Part shown: in pieces, positions 18,402 to 26,454 of the stretch
Layout of the letters: each line of letters opens with the position of its first letter
Numbering within the stretch: position 1 is the first letter of the stretch
Origin: Phycisphaerales bacterium
Lineage (GTDB): Bacteria > Planctomycetota > Phycisphaerae > Phycisphaerales > UBA1924
DNA length: 64,000 nt
Direction: 5' to 3'
NCBI GenBank assembly: GCA_029260515.1
Contig: JAJDDC010000019.1
Location: forward strand, 62,001 to 126,000
Position numbers and translations under genes: made by a program
Notes under the pieces: generated by a model
What the model was told of the DNA's origin: nothing
What the model saw: only the letters and a program-made list of their open reading frames with translations
Databases searched by the model: none

Positions 18402-18908
18402 ATGCGCCCGACAACAAGCCACATCCGCGACGCGGGCCGCGTCGCACGGGCGTTCTCGCTCATCGAGTTGATCATCGTCATCGTCGTCATCGGGATCCTG
18501 GCGGCGACTGTCGTGCCCCGCTTCGTCGGCGCGACCCAGGAGGCCTCGCTCGCGGCGACGCGTGAGAACCTCATGCAGGTCCAGCTGCAGGTCGATCGGC
18601 ACAACTCGCCCCCCGCGATCGACGCGGGCTGGTTCCGCGCCGGGCAGATCCCCCCGCACCCCGACGCACCCGATGGCGTCGCGATGGTCCAGACCGTGAA
18701 CACCTCGGGCGTCGCACACCCGGGCGACAAGGTGCTTACCGGCAGCGTCGCGGGGTGCTACTGGTACAACAGCGCGACCGGCGCGGTCCGCGCCCGTGTC
18801 CCCGACCAGGGCAGCGCCAGCGCGACACTCGACTACTACAACGAGGTCAACGCGTCCAACGAGTCGGCCCTGGGCAACTACGGCGGCGGCGGTGGCGGCG
18901 GCTCGTGA
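18402..18908 (+). CDS. type II secretion/type IV pilin-like pseudopilin
   Basis: The protein has 168 residues. The prepilin motif is RVARA|FSLIELIIVIVVIGILAA, cleaved after A17, so the residue at -1 is Ala and the leader is long (17 residues). The helix and following region are like GspG/PulG (VVPRFVGATQEASLAATRENL), but the calcium-binding GspG C-terminus is not evident. The protein ends in a Gly-rich tail (NYGGGGGGGS). GAGGAG lies before the ATG. Its 3' end overlaps the next gene, a membrane protein, which in turn overlaps a FliN-like gene. Confidence 0.85.
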   Translation: MRPTTSHIRDAGRVARAFSLIELIIVIVVIGILAATVVPRFVGATQEASLAATRENLMQVQLQVDRHNSPPAIDAGWFRAGQIPPHPDAPDGVAMVQTVNTSGVAHPGDKVLTGSVAGCYWYNSATGAVRARVPDQGSASATLDYYNEVNASNESALGNYGGGGGGGS

Positions 18909-19593
18909 TCACGCGCGTGCCGCGGGGCTCGCGCTGCTCACCTTCTACGCGCTTCTGGCGGCGTACAAGACCTCGCTGGGCGAGGGCGTCTCGCTGCTGT
19001 GGCTCTGCCACGCCTGCCTGCTGCTCGGCGCGATCGCGCTGTGCCTGGGCCTGCCTCGCCTGCGTGACGCCGCCCACATCCTGATGACGACGCCGACGAT
19101 CGTCTGGATCGGCGAGTGCCTCTGGCTCGCGGGGACAGGGCGCCCGCTGATCGGCGCCATCGACCCGCCGCACTCGGCGCTGGCCTGGGTCATGACCAGC
19201 CACCATTTCTTCCTGCTCCCGGTGCTCGTGTGGGCGTCGCGTGCGGACAGGGAAACCGGGGCGCGGTCGCGATGGGGCGGGGCCGCACTGGCGGCGGTCA
19301 TCCTCGTCGGGCTGCTGCTGGTCGGGCGATGGCTCGTCCCCGCGCCGTTGAACATGAACTGGTCGCACGCGGCGGCGCCCGCGATCGACCACCCCGCCGT
19401 CCACGCGTTCAACGCGGCGGCGCCTGTCGCGCACTTCTTGCTCGTGCTGTCGGCCGGGATCGCGCTGGTGGTGGCTCCCGGGGCGTGCGTGCACGCGTGG
19501 CTCGTCAGGGGCGCGCCGTGGGCGACCTGGCACACACCTTGCGTCACCCGGGCGATGCCGATGCCGCGCGCACACCGTTCGAGGGCCCGATGA
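18892..19593 (+). CDS. polytopic membrane protein, unknown function
   Basis: The protein has 233 residues if started at the GTG at 18892, inside the end of the pseudopilin gene; no ATG, GTG or TTG occurs between there and the first hydrophobic helix. About six transmembrane helices are seen (LLWLCHACLLLGAIALCLGL, TPTIVWIGECLWLAG, HHFFLLPVLVWAS, ALAAVILVGLLLVGRWLV, FLLVLSAGIALVVAPGA). Several His in or near helices (CHAC, TSHHFF, WSHAAA, IDHPAVHAF) could bind metal or haem, which is speculative. The gene overlaps the next start by an ATGA. No family recognised. Confidence 0.65.
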   Translation: MAAARDHARAAGLALLTFYALLAAYKTSLGEGVSLLWLCHACLLLGAIALCLGLPRLRDAAHILMTTPTIVWIGECLWLAGTGRPLIGAIDPPHSALAWVMTSHHFFLLPVLVWASRADRETGARSRWGGAALAAVILVGLLLVGRWLVPAPLNMNWSHAAAPAIDHPAVHAFNAAAPVAHFLLVLSAGIALVVAPGACVHAWLVRGAPWATWHTPCVTRAMPMPRAHRSRAR

Positions 19594-19928
19594 CCACCCC
19601 CACCCAGAACATCCTGAGCCTCGAGGTGCCGATCATCGTCCGCCTGGGCGCGCGGGCGATGCCGTCGGGAGAGGTGGTGTGCCTGGTGCCCGGGTCGATC
19701 ATCGAGCTGCCCAAGAACGCCGAGGAGGAGCTGGACGTGCTGGTCAACAACCGGCAGATCGGCTCGGGGCGGGCGGTGAAGATCGGCGAGAACTTCGGCG
19801 TCCGGATCACCTACGTGGGCGAGGTCGGCGACCGCGTGCGGGCGATGGGCCCGGCGCCGACGAAGAACGACACGAACAACGACACGCCGAGCGTGGACGA
19901 GCTGGCCGAGCACTTGGCGGCCGGGTAG
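19590..19928 (+). CDS. FliN-like SpoA (surface presentation of antigens) domain protein
   Basis: The protein has 112 residues. Residues about 8-82 form a SpoA domain: LSLEVPIIVRLGARAM, VCLVPGSIIELPKNAEEELDVLVNN, IGSGRAVKIGENFGVRITYVG. This is the C-ring fold of FliN/FliM and of type III secretion C-ring proteins. The N-terminal extension of full FliN is missing, and the C-terminus is a polar tail (NDTNNDTPSVDEL). The ATG overlaps the stop of the membrane-protein gene (ATGA), implying coupling. No other flagellar genes are in the window. Confidence 0.83.
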   Translation: MTTPTQNILSLEVPIIVRLGARAMPSGEVVCLVPGSIIELPKNAEEELDVLVNNRQIGSGRAVKIGENFGVRITYVGEVGDRVRAMGPAPTKNDTNNDTPSVDELAEHLAAG

Positions 19929-19949
19929 GCGGGGCGCGGATCCCGCGGC

Positions 19950-20207
19950 TCAGCCGTCGGCCTGCATCGGGCCGCGGTTCATCTCCGTGTCCGTGTCTTC
20001 CGACGCGGCCTCGGCCGCCTCCATCTGCTCCTGCTCTTCGACGGCCTTGCCACCGGCGGCCTCGAAGGCGGCGTCGAGCTGGCCCGCCTTGTCAACGATC
20101 TCGTCGTCGGGCTGGGCCGCGGATGTCCGCGCGTACCAGAGCCACCCGCCGAGCGCGGCGACAACGAGCAGGAGCACGACCATTCCGAGTGTTCTGCGGT
20201 TGCGCAT
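19950..20207 (-). CDS. small single-pass membrane protein, partner of the adjacent prepilin
   Basis: The protein has 85 residues. A basic start (MRNRRT), one transmembrane helix (LGMVVLLLVVAALGGWLWYA) and an acidic, Ala/Glu-rich periplasmic part (DKAGQLDAAFEAAGGKAVEE, likely helical). It starts 19 bp after the prepilin stop at 20227 and is almost certainly in the same transcript. A gene of the same design follows the paralogous prepilin (21410-21715). Function unknown. Confidence 0.65.
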   Translation of the reverse strand: MRNRRTLGMVVLLLVVAALGGWLWYARTSAAQPDDEIVDKAGQLDAAFEAAGGKAVEEQEQMEAAEAASEDTDTEMNRGPMQADG

Positions 20208-20226
20208 CCGTGCGGGGCTCCGGGGA

Positions 20227-21207
20227 TCAGTTGCCGGAGAGGAGGTCGAAGCCCTCGACGCCGTTGCGTGTGTGCCAGAAGTAGGCGGGGTTGCCGTACG
20301 TCCAGTGGAAGCCCTGGTTGACGCCGTACTTCAGGCGGTTGTGGCTCATGAGCGGCTCGCCGGGTGACCAGTTGCCCGAGGGGAAGACCAGGCCCTCGTA
20401 GTCGTCGTAACTGAACGCGATGGTGTCGGGGTCGGTGTTCTGGATGACATGGTCCATGTTGACCGTGCGGACAGAGTTGTCGGGCAGACCGACCTGCGGT
20501 CGGGCGCCCGCGGCGTTCCACATCGGCTGATCCGGGTGCAGGAAGTCCTTGTTCTCGAAGAGCAGGACCTTGCGTGCCGGGAAACGGATGTCGCCGAGCT
20601 TGTGACGCTTGAAGAAGAACCCGTTCTGGCGGTTGGCGGTCTCTGGGTAGAAGTTCCGGAACCGGGCGGCGTCCTGCCAGAACACGGGCGGGTACCAATA
20701 CGAGGTCGGGAAGATCCAGCTGATGTTGTGCTGGGCGTTGTTGTCGTTGTTCTCGGCGAGCCAGGTCGCCAGTTCTCTGTCACCCGGGGCGACGATGGTC
20801 TCGACGCGGGACGTGTCCTGGTCCTCGGCATAGAGCATGTGCGCGAACCAGTGGTAGCCGAACGGCTCGGACTGGGCGGTCGAGAACTCGTAGTCCCATC
20901 CCCAGCTGCACTCTTTCTTCTCGACCCACACCCAGGCGCGGGTGTTCGACTGGCCGCCGCCGAGCCCGCCCGGGCTGGCGCACTTGAGCGAGCGTTCGAA
21001 CGGGTTGACCAGGTCATCGCGGTTGTCGTTCCAGTAGAAGGCCTGGAGCGTGACGTTCGAACGAATGTTGGCCGAGCTTTTTATCCGGGACGCCTGCTTG
21101 CGGACACCGCCCAGTGCCGGGAGCAGGATCCCGATGAGCAGGGCGATGATCGCGATGACAACCAGCAACTCGATCAACGTAAACGCGCGTCGCCCGATGC
21201 GTTGCAT
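20227..21207 (-). CDS. prepilin-type N-terminal methylation domain protein (cassette A)
   Basis: The protein has 326 residues. The leader [20 protein letters not shown] has Ala before the cleavage site. The mature protein begins with a long helix, then INPF-type and Trp-rich beta segments ([20 protein letters not shown]), [11 protein letters not shown] and a C-terminal [12 protein letters not shown], the divergent form of the TRxG motif shared with the 2-7 kb cluster. It is paralogous to 21747-22754; the first ~30 codons and the upstream promoter are nearly identical at the DNA level. Confidence 0.88.
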   Translation of the reverse strand: MQRIGRRAFTLIELLVVIAIIALLIGILLPALGGVRKQASRIKSSANIRSNVTLQAFYWNDNRDDLVNPFERSLKCASPGGLGGGQSNTRAWVWVEKKECSWGWDYEFSTAQSEPFGYHWFAHMLYAEDQDTSRVETIVAPGDRELATWLAENNDNNAQHNISWIFPTSYWYPPVFWQDAARFRNFYPETANRQNGFFFKRHKLGDIRFPARKVLLFENKDFLHPDQPMWNAAGARPQVGLPDNSVRTVNMDHVIQNTDPDTIAFSYDDYEGLVFPSGNWSPGEPLMSHNRLKYGVNQGFHWTYGNPAYFWHTRNGVEGFDLLSGN

Positions 21208-21343
21208 GGCAAGACCCTCGGCTCGAATATCGCTCGCGGGCCTGAGAACGCCCGCTCGAAACCATCAGACGGGGCGGAACACCCCTGATGAGAGTCTAAC
21301 GGCCGTCTGTCGGTCCGCAACGCGGTCGGCACGGTTCCGGCCC
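21114..21343. repeat. duplicated promoter plus prepilin 5' end, copy A
   Basis: About 230 bp covering the first ~30 codons of the cassette A prepilin, its leader and its promoter match 22661-22891 closely, with scattered substitutions and a 1-bp length difference near 21258. The similarity drops sharply outside the block. It marks a segmental duplication. Confidence 0.88.
21293..21320 (-). promoter_or_regulatory. candidate sigma70 promoter of cassette A
   Basis: On the minus strand TTGCGG (21320-21315), 16 bp and TAGACT (21298-21293), about 86 bp before the ATG at 21207. It lies inside the duplicated block and is conserved in copy B. Confidence 0.55.
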
Positions 21344-21409
21344 AGTCGGTGTCGAAATTGTGTGGAATGGGTGCTCGCGCACGGTCCGTTGACGGCCGGG
21401 GTTGCGAAG

Positions 21410-21715
21410 TCAGTCCTCGATACCGCGAAGCGCACCGCCTGCCTCACCCTGGTCGGGTTCGGCGCCGTGCTCGAGCTCGTACTGCTCGTAGAGCGCGACG
21501 AGTTCCTCAGGTGTCATCGAGTCGGCGCCGTGCGCCTCGAAGTATGCCGCCATCTCCGGGTCGGTCGGGGTTTTCGTCGCCACGCGTTCCAGAGCAGCGC
21601 GCGCGTCCGCGTCGTACTCGACCGGGGTCGAAGACCCGAGAGAACGCCAGAGGAAGAGCCCCGCGATGGCCGCGAGAACGATGAACAACACGGCCAGTGA
21701 CTTTGCACGACTCAT
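21410..21715 (-). CDS. small single-pass membrane protein, partner of the cassette B prepilin
   Basis: The protein has 101 residues from the ATG at 21715. One N-terminal helix (LAVLFIVLAAIAGLFLWRSL) is followed by an acidic helical periplasmic region (ARAALERVATKTPTDPEM, MTPEELVALYEQYELEHG). It starts 31 bp after the prepilin stop at 21747. It matches the protein at 19950-20207 in size class, topology and gene position, but sequence similarity is low. Unknown function. Confidence 0.65.
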   Translation of the reverse strand: MSRAKSLAVLFIVLAAIAGLFLWRSLGSSTPVEYDADARAALERVATKTPTDPEMAAYFEAHGADSMTPEELVALYEQYELEHGAEPDQGEAGGALRGIED

Positions 21716-21746
21716 TGTGAGAACGCCTCCGCACGAGATCGAGCAC

Positions 21747-22754
21747 TCACCGGATGATGTCGCGGCCCTTGATGCCGTCGCGCGTCGCCCAGAAGAACGC
21801 GGGGTATGCGCCGCGGTTGACGGTCGAGCCGTTCTCCAGGCCGTCCTTGTCCATCCCGTAGTTACGAAGGAGTGTCTGGGTTGGGGTCCACTGGTCGGTG
21901 GGAGTGAACGCCTCGGCTTCCTCGGGCTTGTCCGAGTTTGCACGCGCATACACCTCGGACATACTTATCCTGGCGACGCTCCCGTCTCCGGTCGCGACGG
22001 TCGGCTTCGCCTCCGGGTTGCTCCACAGCGGCGGCTGCCGGGTTTTCCCGAAGACGACGAGCTGGTCGATCCCGGGGAGCACGCGGCTCTCGGTCCGCTC
22101 GCGCTGGGTGGTGTCGAACCGCTCCCAGAAGATCACCTTGTTCGAGGGGAACTGGATCTCGTTCAGGCGATTGCGCCTGAACTTCGCGACATCGGGCGCC
22201 GAGGGCGGGGCGTTCGGGCGCCCGTCATCGCGGTATCGCTCGGAGGAGAACCAGCACGTCGGCGAGTACACGTACGACGTATCCCAGATCCAGTGGTCGT
22301 AACTCGTCCCGGGGTGGGTGACCGAGATCTCCTCGAAGCGTTGGCGTGGCGCGGGGTCCGCGGGCGAGAACTGCACCTCCGAGGCCCAGTCGCCCGCTGA
22401 CAGCCACCCGCCAACCAGGCTGTACCAGTGGAAGGCGTACATCTCGGAGTACCAGATCCCGGGGCCGGTGAAGTGAAACGCCAGGCCCGTCTCTTTGCGC
22501 ACCGTCGCCCAGCCGCCGATGAAGCCGCCGGTTGATGTGCCCGAGAACGGGTTGATGAGCAGGTCGTCCTGCTCCTCGGCGTACACAAACTGGACCTGCA
22601 TGATCGAGCGGAGGTTGGCCTGGCTGATGAGGTTCTGGGCCGAGCGCCTGGTCTGTCCGAGCGCCGGGAGCAGGATCCCGATGAGCAGGGCGATGATCGC
22701 GATGACCACCAGCAACTCGATCAACGTGAACGCGCGTCGCCCGGTGCGTTGCAT
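21747..22754 (-). CDS. prepilin-type N-terminal methylation domain protein (cassette B)
   Basis: The protein has 335 residues. The leader [20 protein letters not shown] again has Ala at -1. The mature part contains SQANLRSIMQVQFVYAEEQD, YAFHWYSLVGGWLS, SNKVIFWERFD and a C-terminal FFWATRDGIKGRDIIR, aligning with [12 protein letters not shown] of cassette A. The sequences diverge strongly after the N-terminal helix, so the duplication is recent only in the promoter and leader part, or gene conversion has kept that part alike. Confidence 0.88.
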   Translation of the reverse strand: MQRTGRRAFTLIELLVVIAIIALLIGILLPALGQTRRSAQNLISQANLRSIMQVQFVYAEEQDDLLINPFSGTSTGGFIGGWATVRKETGLAFHFTGPGIWYSEMYAFHWYSLVGGWLSAGDWASEVQFSPADPAPRQRFEEISVTHPGTSYDHWIWDTSYVYSPTCWFSSERYRDDGRPNAPPSAPDVAKFRRNRLNEIQFPSNKVIFWERFDTTQRERTESRVLPGIDQLVVFGKTRQPPLWSNPEAKPTVATGDGSVARISMSEVYARANSDKPEEAEAFTPTDQWTPTQTLLRNYGMDKDGLENGSTVNRGAYPAFFWATRDGIKGRDIIR

Positions 22755-22891
22755 GGCAAGACCCTCGGCTCGAATATCGCTCGCGGGCCTGAAAACGCCC
22801 GCTCAGTAACCGCCAGACGGGGCGGAACACCCCTGATGAGAGTCTAACGGCCGTCTGTCGATCCGCAACGCGGTCGGCACGGTTCCGGCCC
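22661..22891. repeat. duplicated promoter plus prepilin 5' end, copy B
   Basis: Partner of 21114-21343: first ~30 codons of the cassette B prepilin, leader and promoter. The two copies are direct repeats about 1.55 kb apart and enclose cassette B's gene pair, so they could recombine with each other. Confidence 0.88.
22841..22868 (-). promoter_or_regulatory. candidate sigma70 promoter of cassette B
   Basis: On the minus strand TTGCGG (22868-22863), 16 bp and TAGACT (22846-22841), about 87 bp before the ATG at 22754; the same boxes and spacing as copy A. Confidence 0.55.
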
Positions 22892-22892
22892 C

Positions 22893-22964
22893 CTGGCGCC
22901 GATATCCCGCGTTCTGGGACCATTCTGGCGATCGCGTCGCGGGCGGGGTGTTCTGGCGCCGATA
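22893..22964. repeat. 12-bp direct repeat spaced 60 bp, upstream of the GH15 gene
   Basis: CTGGCGCCGATA occurs at 22893-22904 and again at 22953-22964, with further TTCTGG copies at 22911 and 22923. The pair lies 70-140 bp before the GH15 start, in the divergent gap with cassette B, and could be a regulator-binding site. This is inference from position and repetition. Confidence 0.5.
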
Positions 22965-23032
22965 CAGTCGGGCGTCTTCGAGTGGGTCCGCCTGACCCGA
23001 ACATTGATCGTACTTTCGCCGCGAGACACCCG

Positions 23033-25039
23033 ATGCCCCGCGACATTCCCGTCGGCAACGGCGACCTGCTGGTCACCTTCGATCACCTCTACCGCGTCCG
23101 TGATCTGTACTTCCCGCACGTCGGGAAGCACAACCACACGGGCGGGCATGTGCAGCGATTCGGCGTCTGGGCCGACGGCACGCTGGCGTGGATCGAGGAG
23201 GAGGGCTGGACCCGCGAGCTGCGGTACAAGGCCGACACCCTCGTCACAGACGTCCGCCTGACGCACGAGAAGCTCGGGCTGGAACTCGTCTGCAACGACG
23301 CCGTGGACTTCCACGAGGCGGTCCTGTTCCGCCACATCTCCGTCCGCGATCTCAAGGGCAAGACGCGGGACGTGCGTCTGTTCTTCCACGTGGATCTGTC
23401 GATCAACGGGTCGGCGGTCGGCGACACCGCCAACTACGACCCTGGCACGTCCTCGGTCGTGCTGTACAAGGACGACGCGTACTTCCTGATCAACGCGTGC
23501 GACAGGCACAAGTGCGGGATCGACCACTGGGCGATCGGCGCGAAGCGTGTCGGGGGCGCCGAGGGCACGTGGCGCGACGCCGAGGATGGGCAGCTGGGGC
23601 GCAACGCGATCAGCCAGGGCTCGGTGGACGCGACGGTGGGGTTCAACCTGATGGTGCCCGAGAACGGCGAGGCCCACGTCACCAGCTGGATCGCCTGCGG
23701 GCACTCCTACGACAAGGTCCGCACGCTCAACGACCGGATTTGGACGAAGGGCGCGGACAAAATGATCCAGCGGACCGAGGCGTACTGGCGCCTGTGGTGC
23801 CGCAAGGAACCGATCGACACCGCCCCGCTGCCCGAGCCCGTGCGTGACCTGTACTACCGCTCGCAGTTGATCCTGCGGACGCAGATCGACAACGGCGGGG
23901 CGATCATCGCGGCCAACGACTCGGACATCACCCACTTCGCGGGCGACCACTACTCGTACTGCTGGATGCGTGACGGGGCGTTGGTCGCCAACGCGCTGAT
24001 CATGTCGGGCCAGAGCGAGCTGAGCCGGGCGTTCTTCCGGTTCGCCGAGGAGTGCGTCGAGGACGAGGGGTACTTCCTGCACAAGTACACGCCCGAGGGC
24101 GCCCTCGCCAGCTCGTGGCACCCCTGGATGCTCGACGGCAAGAAGATTCTCCCGATCCAGCAGGACGAGACGGCGCTGGTCCTCTGGGCGTTGCGCCGCC
24201 ACTACGACAAGTTCCGCGACGTGGAGTTCATCAAGCCGCTGTACTCGCGCCTGGTCGCGAGGCCCGCCGAGTGGATGCTCGCCTACCGCGACCACAACGG
24301 GCTGCCCCAGCCCTCGTGGGACCTGTGGGAGGAGCGTCGGGGCGTGCACCTGTTCACGTGCGCCTCGACGATCGGGGCGTTGTACGCCGCGGCCCAGTTC
24401 GCCGAGGACTTCGGCGAGCCCGACCGGGCCGTCGCCTTCCGCGAGGGCGCCGACCGGATGCGTGGCGCGGTCAAGCGGCACATGTGGCACCCGGACCGCA
24501 ACTGCTTCGCGCGGATGGCGGTCCCGCTCGAGGACGGGACGTACCGCCTCGACATGACGCGGGACTCGGCGAGCTACGCGATGTTCTCGATCGCGGGCCT
24601 CGACGCCGACGACCCCACGATCCTCGCGGAGATGAACTCGACCCGCGAGCGCCTGCACGTCAAGACCGATGTGGGCGGGTACGCCCGCTACGAACGGGAC
24701 TACTACCACCAGGTGGAGTCGGACAAAATCGACGCGGTCCCGGGCAACCCGTGGATCATCTGCACGCTCTGGCAGGCACAGCACGAGATCGCGCTGGCCA
24801 AGAGCGTGGACGAGCTGCGGAGCCCGATGAAGTGGCTGGCCTGGTGCGTGGACCGTGCGCATGAATCGGGCGTGCTGGCCGAGCAGTACCACCCGTACAC
24901 GGGCGAGCCGATCTCGGTCTCGCCCCTGACGTGGTCGCACGCAACGTTTGTCGTGGTGTGCGTGGAGTACCTGGAGAAGCTCGCGCAGTTGACTGCGAAT
25001 GCGCCGACGACCGAGGCAAGCAACCGGGCACGACGCTGA
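23033..25039 (+). CDS. glycoside hydrolase family 15 (glucoamylase/trehalase-like) protein
   Basis: The protein has 668 residues from the ATG at 23033, cytoplasmic (no signal peptide). The N-terminal beta-sandwich (about 1-260: GDLLVTFDHLYRVRDLYFPHVG) precedes an (alpha/alpha)6 catalytic barrel. Acid-side residues are E433/E434 in SWDLWEERRG and the general base is E617 in GVLAEQYHP. YSYCWMRDGALVANALI is also typical of GH15. It would hydrolyse alpha-glucosidic bonds of glucans, maltodextrin or trehalose; specificity cannot be told. An ATG 51 bp upstream is in frame but has no better support. Confidence 0.92.
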   Translation: MPRDIPVGNGDLLVTFDHLYRVRDLYFPHVGKHNHTGGHVQRFGVWADGTLAWIEEEGWTRELRYKADTLVTDVRLTHEKLGLELVCNDAVDFHEAVLFRHISVRDLKGKTRDVRLFFHVDLSINGSAVGDTANYDPGTSSVVLYKDDAYFLINACDRHKCGIDHWAIGAKRVGGAEGTWRDAEDGQLGRNAISQGSVDATVGFNLMVPENGEAHVTSWIACGHSYDKVRTLNDRIWTKGADKMIQRTEAYWRLWCRKEPIDTAPLPEPVRDLYYRSQLILRTQIDNGGAIIAANDSDITHFAGDHYSYCWMRDGALVANALIMSGQSELSRAFFRFAEECVEDEGYFLHKYTPEGALASSWHPWMLDGKKILPIQQDETALVLWALRRHYDKFRDVEFIKPLYSRLVARPAEWMLAYRDHNGLPQPSWDLWEERRGVHLFTCASTIGALYAAAQFAEDFGEPDRAVAFREGADRMRGAVKRHMWHPDRNCFARMAVPLEDGTYRLDMTRDSASYAMFSIAGLDADDPTILAEMNSTRERLHVKTDVGGYARYERDYYHQVESDKIDAVPGNPWIICTLWQAQHEIALAKSVDELRSPMKWLAWCVDRAHESGVLAEQYHPYTGEPISVSPLTWSHATFVVVCVEYLEKLAQLTANAPTTEASNRARR

Positions 25040-25139
25040 ACCGAGCCTGCGTCGTACTGACATATCCCTGACCGTATGCGAACAGCATGCGTGCGCTCGT
25101 ACGCACCTTGCGGGCGCGGGTGGAATCGGCGCGCCGGTC

Positions 25140-25167
25140 TTGTCCGTGCGGGTACGGTTTCGATAAT
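25140..25167 (+). promoter_or_regulatory. candidate sigma70 promoter of the N-terminal dockerin gene
   Basis: TTGTCC (25140-25145), 16 bp and GATAAT (25162-25167) lie 62 bp before the ATG at 25230. Same boxes as the promoter at 5979-6007. Confidence 0.6.
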
Positions 25168-25229
25168 CTCGCAATGCTCGCGGTGCACGTCCGGGGGAGG
25201 CGTGCAGCCGCGCCTGCGAGGAGATCACA

Positions 25230-26276
25230 ATGAGACCTGAGAAGATCATGCGTGGGCGTGACGCCCTGACGGGATCGCAGCGCGCGATGTGCATGCTGAC
25301 CGCTTCGTTCATGGCGATGGCTCAGACGGGGCTCGCCGCTGTTCTGCATGCCCCCACGGCCAACCCAGCGAGTGCGATTGATCCGGCTCCGGACGTCGCG
25401 GCGCCCCCGGCCGAACGCGGCGTATCGACCGCGTGTAGCCCGGCCGATCTCGCCGAACCGTTCGGCACGCTCGACGCCAGCGACGTGCTCGAGTTTCTCA
25501 CGCGCTTTGGTGCGGGGGACGAAAGCGTCGACTACGCGACGCCGGAGATGCAGTTTGATTTCAGCGACGTCGTCGAGTATCTCAAGCTGTTCTCGCAGGG
25601 TTTTATCGACTTCGAGTCGATGGATCTGACGACGACGGTCGTCGTCGGGACAGGCGCAACGGCGCAGGGCGTGATCATGACCGGATCGGCCGCGGTCTCC
25701 TCGGGATCGGGCGACGCAATCGGTTCGGCGACGATGATGTTCGCGGGCGGATCGTCAGCATCTGCGACGTTCTCCGGCCCCACGATGTCGATCGCGACCG
25801 GCGCGATTATTTTCGAGCCGGGCGACATCTCTTCTCCCGACATTTTCCTTGTCGATGGTTCGCCAGTGTCCGCGGCGGTCGTGATGGCGACCTTCGAAGC
25901 GGATTTCGCGGGCGGTGGCAGCCCCGGGTCCTGGGCGGATACGAGCCGGGCGATGCTGGCGATGGCCGCCTTCGGGGCGGCGCCGGACTTTGCGCACAAC
26001 GTCCGCGTCGCGGCGTGTCTCGACGGGGTCCGCCCGTTCCCGAGCCGGGCGCCCGGGTTCTGGTGCAAGGCGGCGGCGATCGGGTGCGGCGCGGCAATCA
26101 CGGCCGTCCTCACCACGGGCTGCCTCGTCTTCACCGCCGGGTGCGCCATCGGGGATGTCGCGACATTCGGCACCATCACGATCCCGTGTGTCGTTCTGAT
26201 CGGGCTGTGCGCGGGAGGCGTCTTCGCGGGCGGGGCCGCGGCGTACGAGATCTGCCTGGCCTACTGGGGGCAGTAG
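25230..26276 (+). CDS. secreted protein with N-terminal dockerin-like module and Cys-rich hydrophobic C-terminus
   Basis: The protein has 348 residues; GGAG precedes the ATG. A signal sequence (MLTASFMAMAQTGLAAV) is followed at about residues 70-130 by the two-repeat dockerin-like module (CSPADLAEPFGTLDASDV and MQFDFSDVVEYLKLFSQGF). In the other two proteins here this module is C-terminal. Residues 130-250 are Gly/Ser/Ala/Thr-rich beta-type sequence. The last ~75 residues contain six Cys among small hydrophobic residues (CKAAAIGCGAAITAV, GCLVFTAGCAIG, CVVLIGLCAGGVFAGG) and end in YEICLAYWGQ; they may form membrane helices or a bacteriocin-like domain. Function unknown. Confidence 0.78.
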   Translation: MRPEKIMRGRDALTGSQRAMCMLTASFMAMAQTGLAAVLHAPTANPASAIDPAPDVAAPPAERGVSTACSPADLAEPFGTLDASDVLEFLTRFGAGDESVDYATPEMQFDFSDVVEYLKLFSQGFIDFESMDLTTTVVVGTGATAQGVIMTGSAAVSSGSGDAIGSATMMFAGGSSASATFSGPTMSIATGAIIFEPGDISSPDIFLVDGSPVSAAVVMATFEADFAGGGSPGSWADTSRAMLAMAAFGAAPDFAHNVRVAACLDGVRPFPSRAPGFWCKAAAIGCGAAITAVLTTGCLVFTAGCAIGDVATFGTITIPCVVLIGLCAGGVFAGGAAAYEICLAYWGQ

Positions 26277-26454
26277 ACGTACCGCGGGGGCACGCCCGGA
26301 AGGGATGCTCTCGCCGTTCGCGGCGTGTGCTCCGTGGCGTTGTGTACCTGGCAGAGTTGGCGGCTCAGACAGCGAACGCCGCGGGGCCTGCCACACCCTG
26401 CGATGCCGAGCACGCCCTGGCAACCTGAGCACGCGCCGCCCTGTACGACGGGGC

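Noticed and set aside
22844..25312. 822-codon open frame on the minus strand across the GH15 gene
   Set aside because: It is a high-GC antisense shadow: composition is Arg/Val/Gly-rich without any domain, and it covers a well-identified gene and the gaps on both sides.
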